The notes: a model not told the origin generated them from the sequence alone. Counted from the first letter of the stretch, positions 8,673 through 17,460 are shown. The stretch is 64,000 nucleotides of DNA from Rhizobium cauense (GCF_019511525.1 NZ_JAEUAT010000011.1:62001-126000), one strand, 5' to 3'. Numbers and translations are program-made.

Positions 8673-9821
8673 ATGGCTACGTTCAAGTTCGACTTTCGGC
8701 ACGTGACATTCAACCCAGGCCGGATCAAGATTTCGATAGATGCGGCGGAAGATGAGGGCTCACCGACACTTCGGATGACCCGTGCGGCGTTTCTGCAGCG
8801 CCTCGAGGCCCTCCTTATTCTCGTCATGGCGGGGTTGATAGCGTGGCCGTCGCCCGCCGATGCCCATGTCAAATGGTTCGCTTCATATGACATCGCTTCA
8901 CCAGTGCGGCCGCTTTCAGCAACACTCTCAAGCCTTTGGTTCTGGCTTGCAGGCGCCATCTCGGTCTCACTCTTTGCAATGACCGCGTCCATCGAACGTA
9001 CTTTTGTCGGCAACAGAATTCTGATCCTAATGGACCGGGTGACAGAACCGCTGTGGAATCGGGCGGACGACTTTGTTCGCGCCATAACCGGGGCCTTCTT
9101 CGTCGCCATATTCGTCCTTGGTGGTGTCTATCTCACCCCTGACCTTCAGACCCGTTCGGAATGGGTTTCATGGACCCAGTTGGCAACTGCCGTTGGCCTC
9201 TTCTCCCGGCGCACAATGTGGCTTTCTGCCATAGGTGTGCTCGCGCTCTGGATTGCAGCGCTTTATCGGTATGAGATCTTCCACCTCCTCGACTATCTTG
9301 TCCTTGGCTTGGGCGTCGCCGGCTATCTCGTGCTGTTCTCGCTCAAGGCGACCTGGTGGCATGGACAGCGCTTCAACGTTTTGCACTGGGCGATCGCCGT
9401 TACGCTGATGCGCTCCAGTCTTGAGAAATTCGCCTATCCCGAATGGTTCCAGCCGCTGGCGCAGGAGAAGCCTTTCCTGACCTTCGGGATGCCTACGGAT
9501 GTATTTCTGCCGATGGCAGGCGTCGTCGAGTTTGCTCTCGGCCTGGGATTGCTGTGGACGCCACTTATCAGGCGGCTTTCCGCCATTGCGTTGCTCGTCA
9601 TCTTCAACGCGGCGGTCGTGCCGTTCGGAAGGCTGGATCTGGTGGGGCACAGTCTAATCATCATGATGTTGGTGATCGCAGCCATTGATCCGGCACGGAG
9701 TATGCAGATTGCCCCAGCATTCAGGAGAGCGATTGTGGGAGTTCCCGCCGGCTTTGTCGCGGCCCTGGCGATCTTGGCACCGACGTATTGGAGCCTGCAC
9801 GTGGCAATCTATGGTCATTGA
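8673..9821 (+). CDS. Polytopic membrane protein, DoxX-like
   Basis: A 382-residue inner-membrane protein. About 35 hydrophilic residues precede the first hydrophobic segment (around residues 44-63). Six or more further segments follow, including a C-terminal set (FLPMAGVVEFALGLGLLW and nearby) like the four-helix DoxX/SURF4 fold. HVKWF after the first segment and a WWHGQRFNVLHW stretch are distinctive but not assignable. GGAGAG lies 7 nt before the ATG. An internal Met at residue 35 (before TRAAFLQRLEA) is an alternative start if the leader is not translated. The role is unknown. It stands alone. Confidence 0.75.
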   Translation: MATFKFDFRHVTFNPGRIKISIDAAEDEGSPTLRMTRAAFLQRLEALLILVMAGLIAWPSPADAHVKWFASYDIASPVRPLSATLSSLWFWLAGAISVSLFAMTASIERTFVGNRILILMDRVTEPLWNRADDFVRAITGAFFVAIFVLGGVYLTPDLQTRSEWVSWTQLATAVGLFSRRTMWLSAIGVLALWIAALYRYEIFHLLDYLVLGLGVAGYLVLFSLKATWWHGQRFNVLHWAIAVTLMRSSLEKFAYPEWFQPLAQEKPFLTFGMPTDVFLPMAGVVEFALGLGLLWTPLIRRLSAIALLVIFNAAVVPFGRLDLVGHSLIIMMLVIAAIDPARSMQIAPAFRRAIVGVPAGFVAALAILAPTYWSLHVAIYGH

Positions 9822-9955
9822 GGCATGTCCGCTTAGTGCCTAGGGCGACCGGGGCGGTGAGACCCGACCTGGAGGATCCATTTGATTGTGGTCTAGGGCG
9901 GTGGAATTGCTATATTGGTTTTACAGCCAAGGGTTTTGTCGTCGGAGGGGCGACC

Positions 9956-10882
9956 ATGCGGATCGCGATCATGGGGTCGGGCGCTATCGGCGGCTATCTT
10001 GGTGCGCGGCTGGCTGTGGCCGGCCACGATATCACCTTCGTTGCACGTGGTGCCCACCTCGCAGCAATGCGAAGCCATGGGCTAAAGCTTGAAAGCCCGC
10101 TCGGCAACGTGAACCTGTCGCGCATACGGGCGACCGACACGCCTGGTGATGTCGGTCACGTCGACATCGTGTTCTTCACGGTCAAGCTCTATGACAGCGA
10201 AACCGCGGCAGCCGCGATTGTGCCGATGGTTGGGCCGGAGACGAGAGTGGTGTCGCTGCAGAACGGCATCGACAGCGTTGAGACCCTGGCTAGATTGGTG
10301 CCTCCCTCGCGGGTTATCGGCGGTGCCGCCTATATTTCAGGATATATCAAACAGCCAGGCGTGATCGTGCATGTGGGTGGCGCCACGCAGTTCTATATCG
10401 GCGGGCAGCACGACCCGGTGATCGGTGCGCTGCTCGCGGCATGTATCCAGGCGGGAAATATTGGACTACAGACCGTCGAAGATATCGATCAAGCGCTCTG
10501 GACCAAGTTCGTGACGCTGTGTGCGTTCTCAGGTGCGACCAGCTTGCTACGGTCTGGAATTGAACCGATCCTGACCGATCCTGAATCCCGGATGTTCCTC
10601 GATCAGCTGCGTGATGAGGGCATGGCGGTGGCAAAAGCAGCGGGTCACCCGATGCAGGACGGATATGAAGCGCACGCGGTATCGGTATGGCAGGACTTGC
10701 CGCCCGACACACGCTCATCGATGGCCAACGATCTGCTGCACGGAAGGCCGCTGGAACTTGCCTGGCTTTCAGGGCGCATGCACACGCTTGGAAGCGAACT
10801 TGGCGTACCGACGCCGGCGCATACGGCGGTTTATCGCGCATTGCATCTATACGCGAAAGGGCAGACCAAACTCCACGGCTAA
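9956..10882 (+). CDS. 2-dehydropantoate 2-reductase family protein (ApbA/PanE-like)
   Basis: A 308-residue NADPH-dependent reductase. The N-terminal Rossmann fold shows GSGAIGG (residues 7-13). QNGID at residues 102-106 and the catalytic-Lys position in LWTKF (Lys184) match the ketopantoate reductase family. True PanE makes pantoate for coenzyme A, but bacteria often carry several paralogues of unknown substrate, and no pantothenate gene is nearby. GGAGGGG lies 5 nt before the ATG at 9956, which decides the start over a longer open frame. It precedes a methyltransferase gene by 22 bp, probably in one operon. Confidence 0.85.
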   Translation: MRIAIMGSGAIGGYLGARLAVAGHDITFVARGAHLAAMRSHGLKLESPLGNVNLSRIRATDTPGDVGHVDIVFFTVKLYDSETAAAAIVPMVGPETRVVSLQNGIDSVETLARLVPPSRVIGGAAYISGYIKQPGVIVHVGGATQFYIGGQHDPVIGALLAACIQAGNIGLQTVEDIDQALWTKFVTLCAFSGATSLLRSGIEPILTDPESRMFLDQLRDEGMAVAKAAGHPMQDGYEAHAVSVWQDLPPDTRSSMANDLLHGRPLELAWLSGRMHTLGSELGVPTPAHTAVYRALHLYAKGQTKLHG

Positions 10883-10904
10883 CGGCTTTTCTGGGGGGAA
10901 CCAA

Positions 10905-11630
10905 ATGGAGAGCGTTGAAAGCAACGCCACGACCGGCACCGACGATGCACAAGCCATGTTCAACAAGCACCTGGCGACTTATCGGAAGATCGTCGGCGAA
11001 AACCTCATGTTTCATCGTGAGGTCTATGCCTTGCTTCGCAACCAGTTCTCGCAAGGGATGCCGAAGCCGTTCAGCTTTCTCGATATCGCTTGCGGGGATG
11101 CGGTTGCCTCGGCGGCTGCGCTGGAGGGGAGCGCCATCGGCCAATACTACGGGATCGACCTCTCCCCGCAGTCGCTGGAACTCGCAAAAGAATCGCTGAA
11201 GGACTTGCCGTGTCCTGTCGACCTTCGGTGCCGCGACTTCGTCGAAGCGATGGCCGACTGGTCGGATACGGTGGATCTGGTGTGGATTGGAATGTCGCTT
11301 CACCATCTGCAGCCGGACGGAAAAGTCCGGCTGATGAAAAATGTGCGTGATGTGTTGAGCCGTGATGGGCTATTCCTGATCTGGGAACCCACCCTTGTCG
11401 ATGGCGAGAGCCGAGAGGAACATTTTGATCGGTTCTCGGCCCACCGGGGCGCATGGGCCACATTGACCGACGACGAATTTGCAGCGATGGAAGCTCACAT
11501 GAGGCTGGCCGACTTCCCTGAATCAGCCGACACATGGAAGGCGATAGGCCGTGAAGCCGGGTTTTCCGAGGCCGAACAGATATTCCTGATGCCCAATCGC
11601 TTCGGGGGTGTCTATCAATATAGAAACTGA
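10905..11630 (+). CDS. SAM-dependent methyltransferase (class I, type 11/12-like)
   Basis: A 241-residue cytosolic protein. FLDIACGDAVA is the glycine-containing motif I that binds S-adenosylmethionine. YYGIDLSPQSLELAK supplies the acidic residue that holds the ribose, and VDLVWIGMSLHHL is a typical motif IV/post-II stretch. The substrate is not recognisable. A run of G before the ATG (GGGGGGAACCAA) acts as the ribosome-binding site. It lies 22 bp after the reductase gene on the same strand, which suggests cotranscription. Confidence 0.82.
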   Translation: MESVESNATTGTDDAQAMFNKHLATYRKIVGENLMFHREVYALLRNQFSQGMPKPFSFLDIACGDAVASAAALEGSAIGQYYGIDLSPQSLELAKESLKDLPCPVDLRCRDFVEAMADWSDTVDLVWIGMSLHHLQPDGKVRLMKNVRDVLSRDGLFLIWEPTLVDGESREEHFDRFSAHRGAWATLTDDEFAAMEAHMRLADFPESADTWKAIGREAGFSEAEQIFLMPNRFGGVYQYRN

Positions 11631-11729
11631 CATCGCATTCCTGGAACCATCGCCCGCCGGAAGCGCCCCGTCTGCCAAATCCGCGAAATGCAGCTTGGCT
11701 TCTTGGTGTAATGTTCCTATTTTCACCGC

Positions 11730-12095
11730 ATGCGCTTTCTTGCAATCATAGCGATGGTGTTTGCCTGGCTTGCCTACGGCTCCATGTCCGCCTGGGCTGG
11801 CTGTCCGACGTGCCTGTCCATGCAGACCGTCGCTTCGCACAACGGCGACCAGCATCAGCACATGAGCGGGATGGACATGGCCGAGAAAGCCAAATCACCC
11901 GCTCCACAGCTCGACCCCTGCTCAGCCGGCGGCATGGTGCATATGCCCTTCTGCTCGGCCTGTCTTGTCGTGCCGCCGTCGATCGGGTTTGGCGTGGCTG
12001 GCAAGCATGTGTTTTCCTATCCTGCGCCCGGACCGGCTCACGCCTTGCCGGATGCCCGCCCGGCGCCGCTGGCGCCGCCTCCCCGGCTCGTCTGA
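11730..12095 (+). CDS. Small exported Met/His-rich protein, possible metal-associated
   Basis: A 121-residue protein with a clear Sec signal peptide (residues 1-23, ending SMSAWA). The mature part has CPTC, a HQHMSGMDM stretch, a second Cys pair (MPFCSAC) and a Pro/Ala-rich tail. Clustered His, Met and Cys suggest periplasmic copper binding or a relation to copper-induced DUF2946-like proteins. The function is inferred only. It lies 69 bp upstream of the DUF305 gene on the same strand, and the pairing strengthens the metal reading. Confidence 0.65.
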   Translation: MRFLAIIAMVFAWLAYGSMSAWAGCPTCLSMQTVASHNGDQHQHMSGMDMAEKAKSPAPQLDPCSAGGMVHMPFCSACLVVPPSIGFGVAGKHVFSYPAPGPAHALPDARPAPLAPPPRLV

Positions 12096-12164
12096 CAGGT
12101 TCATGAAACAATGCGGCTCCGGCCGCGTATCGAATCCTAGTATCAGACAGAGGAAGGAACTCCC

Positions 12165-12524
12165 ATGTCTCTGAAAATTCTCGCCATCGCCGCAACGCTC
12201 GCGCTCTCTGCCGCGTCTGTCCTTGCCGAAGACATGCAGATGGACATGAGCAAGCCAATGGGCGACCACAGCGCATCGAGCCACGCCTTCGCCGAGGCGA
12301 ACGCAAAGATGCACAAGGATATGGCGCTCACATATAGCGGCGACGCCGACGTCGACTTCGTGCGCGGCATGATCCCGCACCATCAAGGCGCCATCGACAT
12401 GGCGAAGATCGAGCTGCAGTACGGCAAGGATCCGGAAATTCGCAAGCTTGCGGAAGCCGTGATCAAGGCCCAGGAGGCCGAGATCGCCGACATGCAGGCC
12501 TGGCTCAAGGCGCGCGGCAAGTAA
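12165..12524 (+). CDS. DUF305 (CopM-like) periplasmic protein
   Basis: A 119-residue protein with signal peptide (residues 1-21, ending SVLA). The short DUF305 core includes FVRGMIPHHQGAIDMA and regularly spaced Met/His residues (DMQMDMSKPM at the mature N-terminus). DUF305 proteins are ferritin-like helical bundles; CopM of this family binds Cu(I)/Ag(I) in the periplasm. GGAAGGAA precedes the ATG. A strong hairpin follows the stop. Together with the preceding Met/His-rich gene it suggests a two-gene metal-tolerance unit. Confidence 0.82.
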   Translation: MSLKILAIAATLALSAASVLAEDMQMDMSKPMGDHSASSHAFAEANAKMHKDMALTYSGDADVDFVRGMIPHHQGAIDMAKIELQYGKDPEIRKLAEAVIKAQEAEIADMQAWLKARGK

Positions 12525-12526
12525 CG

Positions 12527-12563
12527 GAAATGGACGCCGGAGCATCGCCCCGGCGTCCATTTC
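12527..12563. terminator. Strong bidirectional hairpin between DUF305 gene and aldo/keto reductase
   Basis: Perfect 14-bp inverted repeat (GAAATGGACGCCGG and its complement) with a 9-nt loop, directly after the DUF305 stop and 13 bp from the convergent reductase stop. An A-rich foot and T-rich foot on either side make it usable in both directions. Confidence 0.8.
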
Positions 12564-12575
12564 AGATGATCTCGA

Positions 12576-13625
12576 TCAGGCCTTCGGTTCGAAAGGTTCC
12601 GGCCGGCGACCGCCTCCCTGGCGTGCGAGCATCCAACCCGGATATTCGGGCGAGAGTTCGCTGACGTCATCCAGCGTCTTCAGGTCGTCCGCGTCGAGTT
12701 TCAGATTGACGGCGGCCAGGTTCTGGTCGAGCTGTTCGACGCGTTTGGCGCCGATGATCACAGTCGTCACGAAAGGCTTCGCGAGGATATAGGCCAGCGC
12801 GACGGTCGCGACACTCGTGCCGTGCTTCTCAGCGATCTCACGCATGACCGCGACGCAGGCCCAGGCGCGGTCCTTGTCGACAGGCGGGAAGTCGAACGAG
12901 GCGCGCCGACCCTCGCCGTTGCCCGGGGCTCCCGGCCCGTACTTGCCGGAGAGGAGGCCGCCCGCCAGCGGCGACCAGACCATCAGGCCAAGCTTTTCTT
13001 CCTGCATCATCGGCACGATGTCGCGCTCGAGATCGCGCCCGGCGATCGAGTAGTAGGCTTGCACCGTCTCGAACCGTGCCAGGCCGCGACGTTCCGAGAT
13101 GCCGAGCGCCTTGGCGATGCGCCATGCCTGCCAGTTGGAAACGCCGATGTAACGGACAAGGCCGCGGGAGACGAGATCGTCGAGCGCACGCAGCGTCTCG
13201 TCGATCGGCGTGACGGGATCGGTAGCGTGGATCTGGTAGAGGTCGATGTGATCGGTCTGCAGCCGCTCCAGGCTTGCCTCGACCGAATCCATGATATGGC
13301 CGCGGGAGGCGCCGCGATCGTTCGGCTTGTCGCCCATGACGCCATAAACCTTCGTGGCGATGACCACGTCCTTGCGGGGAACGTTCAGGTTCTTCAGCGC
13401 CTGACCGAGCAATCTTTCAGACTCGCCGAATGAATAGACGTCGGCAGTGTCGATGAAGTTCACGCCTGATGCCAGCGACCTCTCGACGATCTGATCGGCA
13501 GCTTTCTGGTCGACATCGGCAATAGAGCCCCAGAAATTACCCTCGTTGCCGGCGCCGAAAGTCATGGTGCCGAGGCAAATTTCCGAGACAAAAAGTCCCG
13601 TATTTCCCAGTTGATTGTAACGCAT
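12576..13625 (-). CDS. Aldo/keto reductase
   Basis: A 349-residue NADPH-dependent reductase with a TIM barrel. The catalytic tetrad is visible as the Asp/Tyr of FIDTADVYSFGESE, the Lys of VVIATKVYG and the His of LYQIHATD. The phosphate-binding end is seen in TVIIGAKRVEQLDQN. It resembles the YajO/Tas-like subfamily acting on small aldehydes and ketones; no specific substrate is implied. The long frame reaches 13658, but MRYNQLGNTG at 13625 is the family start and an AGGAAA box precedes it. It ends at a shared bidirectional terminator and appears monocistronic. Confidence 0.88.
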   Translation of the reverse strand: MRYNQLGNTGLFVSEICLGTMTFGAGNEGNFWGSIADVDQKAADQIVERSLASGVNFIDTADVYSFGESERLLGQALKNLNVPRKDVVIATKVYGVMGDKPNDRGASRGHIMDSVEASLERLQTDHIDLYQIHATDPVTPIDETLRALDDLVSRGLVRYIGVSNWQAWRIAKALGISERRGLARFETVQAYYSIAGRDLERDIVPMMQEEKLGLMVWSPLAGGLLSGKYGPGAPGNGEGRRASFDFPPVDKDRAWACVAVMREIAEKHGTSVATVALAYILAKPFVTTVIIGAKRVEQLDQNLAAVNLKLDADDLKTLDDVSELSPEYPGWMLARQGGGRRPEPFEPKA

Positions 13626-13753
13626 GATCGAAGATTTCCTTGTGACGACCGCAGGCACCGCCTGCAGACAGATGAATTTGTTTTTTGGTTATTGGCCTGC
13701 TCGTGACAGGAACAGCCGGAATGCGGCCGCGCGGGAGGCTCTACCGATGTAAG

Positions 13754-13803
13754 GCGAAGCGGCGGCATTTCAATATGTCCAACTCGCGCCCTCGCCGCTT
13801 CGC
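13754..13803. promoter_or_regulatory. 11-bp inverted repeat upstream of HAD gene
   Basis: GCGAAGCGGCG (13754-13764) and its exact complement CGCCGCTTCGC (13793-13803) are separated by 28 bp in the region that must hold the promoters of the divergent reductase and HAD genes. It could be an operator or a leader hairpin; there is no further evidence. Confidence 0.35.
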
Positions 13804-13875
13804 ATTCGCTTGTTTCGGACCCTTGTTTCGGGCTGGGCCTTCAATAAACTCTATCTGATGACTCGGAGATGACGG

Positions 13876-14580
13876 ATGACCACTCGCGCGCTGACAACCA
13901 TCGGCTTCGATGCCGACGATACGCTCTGGCAGAACGAGCAATATTACAGGCTGACCGAGGCGCATTTCACCGAATTGCTGGCCGACTTTGCTGACGGCCC
14001 GAAAATCTCTGAACGTTTGCTGGAGGCTGAGAGGCGCAACCTCCGGCACTATGGCTTTGGCATCAAGGGATTTACCCTGTCGATGATCGAAACGGCGATC
14101 GAGGTCACCGAAGGTAAGGTGCCTGCCAGCGTGATCGCCGGTATCCTGGACACTGGCCGCGACCTGCTTTCTCACCCTGTCGAGACGCTGCCGCACGTAC
14201 AGGAGACGCTGGCAGCACTCTCGGAAAGCTACCTGCTGGTGATGATTACCAAGGGCGACCTGTTCGATCAGGAGCGCAAGCTGGCGCAATCCGGGCTCGG
14301 CGACTTCTTTCACGCGGTTGAGATTGTCTCAGACAAAACGGCCGTGACGTATCGGCGGATCTTCTCCAAAGTCGGCGGTGGTCCTGAGCGCGCCATGATG
14401 GTCGGCAACTCGCTGAAATCAGACATCGTGCCCGCGATCGCCGCCGGCAGCTATGCTGTCTTCGTGCCGCATGAACTCACATGGATCGTCGAACATGTCG
14501 AAGAGCCGAAAGACGCGCCGCGTTTTCGCAAGATCGAACACCTCGGAGAACTGCGCGGACTGATCGACGGACTGGGCTAG
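13876..14580 (+). CDS. HAD-superfamily hydrolase
   Basis: A 234-residue haloacid-dehalogenase-like phosphatase. Motif I is FDADDTLW (nucleophile Asp11, general acid Asp13). Motif II is the Thr of VMITKGD, motif III a Lys in the KTAVTYRRI region, and motif IV MVGNSLKSDI. An alpha-helical C1 cap lies between motifs I and II (about residues 20-100). Members hydrolyse small phosphate esters and this subgroup is uncharacterised. A CGGAG box precedes the ATG. It is convergent with the operon at 14588. Confidence 0.85.
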   Translation: MTTRALTTIGFDADDTLWQNEQYYRLTEAHFTELLADFADGPKISERLLEAERRNLRHYGFGIKGFTLSMIETAIEVTEGKVPASVIAGILDTGRDLLSHPVETLPHVQETLAALSESYLLVMITKGDLFDQERKLAQSGLGDFFHAVEIVSDKTAVTYRRIFSKVGGGPERAMMVGNSLKSDIVPAIAAGSYAVFVPHELTWIVEHVEEPKDAPRFRKIEHLGELRGLIDGLG

Positions 14581-14587
14581 TGCGTTG

Positions 14588-15067
14588 TCACTGCCTTGGG
14601 GGAAAAAGCGGCGACGGTGATTGCTTGTCGGCGGGATCAGTCGGCGGCGGTGTTGCAGCCTGGGGCTCGACGAGGATGCTGTATGGCGCGCCCAGCCCGC
14701 GGCGCGGCGATACCTTCGAATAGTAAGGCCGTAGCAGCCAGGTGGTGCTGTTCTTCACCGTAACGTCGTAGCTGCTGCCGTCCTCGTCGGTACCAAAGAT
14801 CGCTTCCTCATCGGGCGTTGCGAGATCGAAGATCGAGAGGAACGCTACCTTGCTCTTGGTCGAGAAACTGATCTTCACATGTTGGCCGGCCTTGACGGGA
14901 AGCGTGTAGACACGCCCGTTGCCGAACTTCGTCCAGCCCTTTAGCTCCATGGTCACGGCCGGAAATTGCAGCTTCTCCAGTCGCTCGCCCGGCTGCAGTT
15001 CCGGCGACTGGGCAAATGCCATCGACGTCACCAGGCAGAAGGCAATGGTTGCCGCGAGCCGCTTCAT
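14588..15067 (-). CDS. Exported hypothetical protein coupled to tag
   Basis: A 159-residue protein with a Sec signal peptide (residues 1-19, ending SMAFA). A beta-rich mature domain (about 25-130) has the look of bacterial pre-peptidase/galactose-binding-like modules (VYTLPVKAGQHVKISF). The tail is Pro-rich (PPPTDPADKQSPSPLFPP). The ATG overlaps the tag stop by 4 bp (ATGA), so translation is coupled. A role with a cytosolic DNA glycosylase is not obvious. No recognised function. Confidence 0.7.
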   Translation of the reverse strand: MKRLAATIAFCLVTSMAFAQSPELQPGERLEKLQFPAVTMELKGWTKFGNGRVYTLPVKAGQHVKISFSTKSKVAFLSIFDLATPDEEAIFGTDEDGSSYDVTVKNSTTWLLRPYYSKVSPRRGLGAPYSILVEPQAATPPPTDPADKQSPSPLFPPRQ

Positions 15068-15693
15068 GGGCGCACCAACGCGTCGCGCATCGCCTCTACC
15101 TCGGCTCGACAGAAGCAGCCTTCGACGTGATCGTTGACGAGACCCATTGCCTGCATGAAGGCATAAACTGTGGTGGGGCCGACAAAGGTCCACCCGCGCT
15201 TCTTGAGATTCTTGGAAATGACAACCGATGTCGGCGTTGTCGGGTTTGCCATGACAGTGGCCCGATCAACTACCTTCGGCCGCTCGTTGTGACCTGGCTC
15301 AAAGCTCCAGAAATAACGTGCAAGCGATCCAAATTCCTGCCGCAACTCGATCGCAATGCTGGCGTTGTTGATGGTCGAAACGATCTTGCCGCGATGGCGC
15401 ACGATACCGGGATCTGCAAGGCAGCGTGCGATATCGCTGTCGTCGAAGAGCGCCACCTTGTCGAAATCGAAGCCGGCGAAGGCTGCGCGGAAATTCTCGC
15501 GCTTGCGCAGGATGGTGAGCCACGAGAGGCCGGACTGGAACCCTTCCAGGCAGATCTTCTCGAAGAGGCGAATATCATCGGTTACCGGACGTCCCCATTC
15601 ATCATCGTGATACCAGAGATAGTCCGGGAGGTTAGCATGCCAGTGACAGCGGCTCTTGCCGTCTTCGCCGATAATGATGCCCGTATCGCTCAT
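15064..15693 (-). CDS. tag: DNA-3-methyladenine glycosylase I
   Basis: A 209-residue base-excision repair enzyme that removes 3-methyladenine from alkylated DNA. It matches the family along its length: Cys16 and the HDDEWGRPVTDD segment, catalytic Glu50 in ICLEGFQSGLSW, KRENFRAAF, RHRGKI, KKRGWTFVGPT and the C-terminal zinc ligands in GLVNDHVEGCFC. The frame is open to 15753, but MSDTGI at 15693 gives the normal family length. It is followed by an exported protein with a 4-bp overlap. Confidence 0.92.
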   Translation of the reverse strand: MSDTGIIIGEDGKSRCHWHANLPDYLWYHDDEWGRPVTDDIRLFEKICLEGFQSGLSWLTILRKRENFRAAFAGFDFDKVALFDDSDIARCLADPGIVRHRGKIVSTINNASIAIELRQEFGSLARYFWSFEPGHNERPKVVDRATVMANPTTPTSVVISKNLKKRGWTFVGPTTVYAFMQAMGLVNDHVEGCFCRAEVEAMRDALVRP

Positions 15694-15903
15694 GATCCCG
15701 CTTCGCTTTCCTGCTGCGAATCCGGCTTTACCATTTGCAAACTCTGTTTCCAAACCGAACGATAACCCTGACGAAAAGTTTATCTCCCGCTTCCGGTTCG
15801 AATGAATTCAAATTTACCATTCGCTGGCGGAAAGGGTGGCAGCGTGACGGCAGACGGACGCTGCCGTCCGTGCATTTTCGGCCATTTGTAGAGAGTCCGT
15901 CCG

Positions 15904-16644
15904 ATGATGAAATCCCTTCTGCTCGCCGCAGCGATGCTCGGCGTCTTTTCAACGGCTGCGCTCGGCGACGACCGATACGCAACGCGCCCTCCGGTCGTGC
16001 TGAGCCCTGACCCGGCGGGCCCCTGGGTGATGCAATTCGGCGGCAGGACCCGCCCGGCCGTCTACCAGCAGCCGGCCTTCGCGCCGCGCGGCCTGTTCAC
16101 GTCTGGTGCTTTCGGACGCGCACCTGCTGTCGGGGCGCAGCGGGTGTCCGCCGTCAATCCCGGGGTTCCGGTCATTCGTCGCCAGCTTGAGCCAGAATAT
16201 CTGCCGCAGATCGTCAATTACGACACCAAGGAGCGGCCGGGCACCATCGTGATCGATACCAACAACCGTTTCCTCTATCTCGTGATGGACGGCGGCAAGG
16301 CAAGACGCTACGGCGTCGGCGTCGGCAAGCCGGGCTTCGAATGGGCCGGTGTGCACAAGATCACCCGAAAGTCCGAATGGCCGGACTGGACGCCGCCATC
16401 GGAGATGATTGGGCGCGAGGCTGCCAAGGGGCGCTATCTGCCGGCGCGCATGGAGGGCGGTCCTCAAAACCCGCTCGGCGCCCGGGCCATGTATCTCGGC
16501 TCGACGCTCTACCGAATTCACGGAACCAATGCGCCATGGACGATCGGCAATGCCGTTTCCTCCGGCTGCATCCGGCTGCGCAACGAGGATGTGGTTGACC
16601 TTTACGAGCGCGTAAAGGTCGGAACCCGCGTCATCGTCATGTAA
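15904..16644 (+). CDS. L,D-transpeptidase (YkuD/ErfK family), first of a tandem pair
   Basis: A 246-residue periplasmic enzyme. A signal peptide (about residues 1-20) is followed by a Pro/Arg-rich linker and a YkuD domain from about residue 110 (GTIVIDTNNRFLYLV). The catalytic motif is HGTN followed by SSGCIR with Cys222 as nucleophile. Such enzymes make 3-3 peptidoglycan cross-links or attach lipoproteins to peptidoglycan; Rhizobiales rely heavily on L,D-cross-links. No strong RBS is seen before the ATG, and a second ATG follows one codon later. A paralogue lies 135 bp downstream. Confidence 0.9.
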   Translation: MMKSLLLAAAMLGVFSTAALGDDRYATRPPVVLSPDPAGPWVMQFGGRTRPAVYQQPAFAPRGLFTSGAFGRAPAVGAQRVSAVNPGVPVIRRQLEPEYLPQIVNYDTKERPGTIVIDTNNRFLYLVMDGGKARRYGVGVGKPGFEWAGVHKITRKSEWPDWTPPSEMIGREAAKGRYLPARMEGGPQNPLGARAMYLGSTLYRIHGTNAPWTIGNAVSSGCIRLRNEDVVDLYERVKVGTRVIVM

Positions 16645-16724
16645 AAGCTCATCAATACCGCCTGGCGCGGAAGAATAGTTGCAATTGAACATCGCAGCTG
16701 TTTCATTCGCCCCTTGATATCTTG

Positions 16725-16759
16725 AATCGGATCGAAGTTCGATTAGCTTCGGTCCGATT
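16725..16759 (+). terminator. Hairpin plus T-rich foot between the two L,D-transpeptidase genes
   Basis: 13-bp stem (AATCGGATCGAAG with CTTCGGTCCGATT, one G-T pair) and 9-nt loop, followed by TTTTGCTTT. It ends only 20 nt before the ATG of the second gene, so it can be a terminator of the first gene or a structured leader/attenuator of the second. Confidence 0.6.
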
Positions 16760-16779
16760 TTGCTTTGAGGGAATCACAA

Positions 16780-17460
16780 ATGCTGAAATTCGCGACGGCT
16801 CTCGCAGCCGCCGGCCTTCTGGTCTCTTCCGTATCCACCTCGGTATCGGCTCAGCCGATCGCGCCTGCCCATGATGGCGCACCTGTCGTTCGGGTCTCCG
16901 CGCAGCCGAAATCGGTCAAGCCGCAGTTCAAACGCCAGCGCGTGCGCCTGGTCACAAATGAAGTGCCGGGAACGATCATCATCGATACCAACAACAAGTT
17001 CCTGTATCTCGTCGAAACCAAGAACCGCGCGACCCGCTACGGCATCGGCGTCGGTCGCGAAGGTTTCGGCTGGTCGGGCGTCGTCAAGATCGGCCGCAAG
17101 GCAGAGTGGCCGGGCTGGACGCCACCGCCTGAAATGCGCATTCGCGAAGCCGCGAAAGGCCACATCCTCCCGGCCTACCAGGAAGGCGGCGAGGACAATC
17201 CGCTCGGCGCCCGCGCCATGTACCTCTACAAGGGTGGCAACGACACGAGCTTCCGTATCCACGGTACCAACCAGCCCTGGTCGATCGGCCTCAACATGTC
17301 GTCCGGCTGCATTCGCATGATGAACAAGGATGTGATCGATCTCTACGAACGCGCACAGGTCGGCACCAAGGTCATCGTCGTCGGCCCCGGCAACAAGCAG
17401 GGCGAGATCAGCTTTGAAGATCGCGGCATCGACGTGCTGCGGACACTTTTCGGTGGCTGA
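16780..17460 (+). CDS. L,D-transpeptidase (YkuD/ErfK family), second of a tandem pair
   Basis: A 226-residue paralogue of the preceding gene. A signal peptide (about residues 1-24, ending SVSA) is followed by a basic linker and a YkuD domain starting around GTIIIDTNNKFLYLV. The active-site pattern is HGTN followed by SSGCIR with Cys177. Compared with its neighbour it has a longer C-terminal tail (about 30 residues after VIVVGPG). GAGGGAA precedes the ATG at 16780. The tandem layout points to gene duplication; different leaders suggest different expression. Confidence 0.9.
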   Translation: MLKFATALAAAGLLVSSVSTSVSAQPIAPAHDGAPVVRVSAQPKSVKPQFKRQRVRLVTNEVPGTIIIDTNNKFLYLVETKNRATRYGIGVGREGFGWSGVVKIGRKAEWPGWTPPPEMRIREAAKGHILPAYQEGGEDNPLGARAMYLYKGGNDTSFRIHGTNQPWSIGLNMSSGCIRMMNKDVIDLYERAQVGTKVIVVGPGNKQGEISFEDRGIDVLRTLFGG

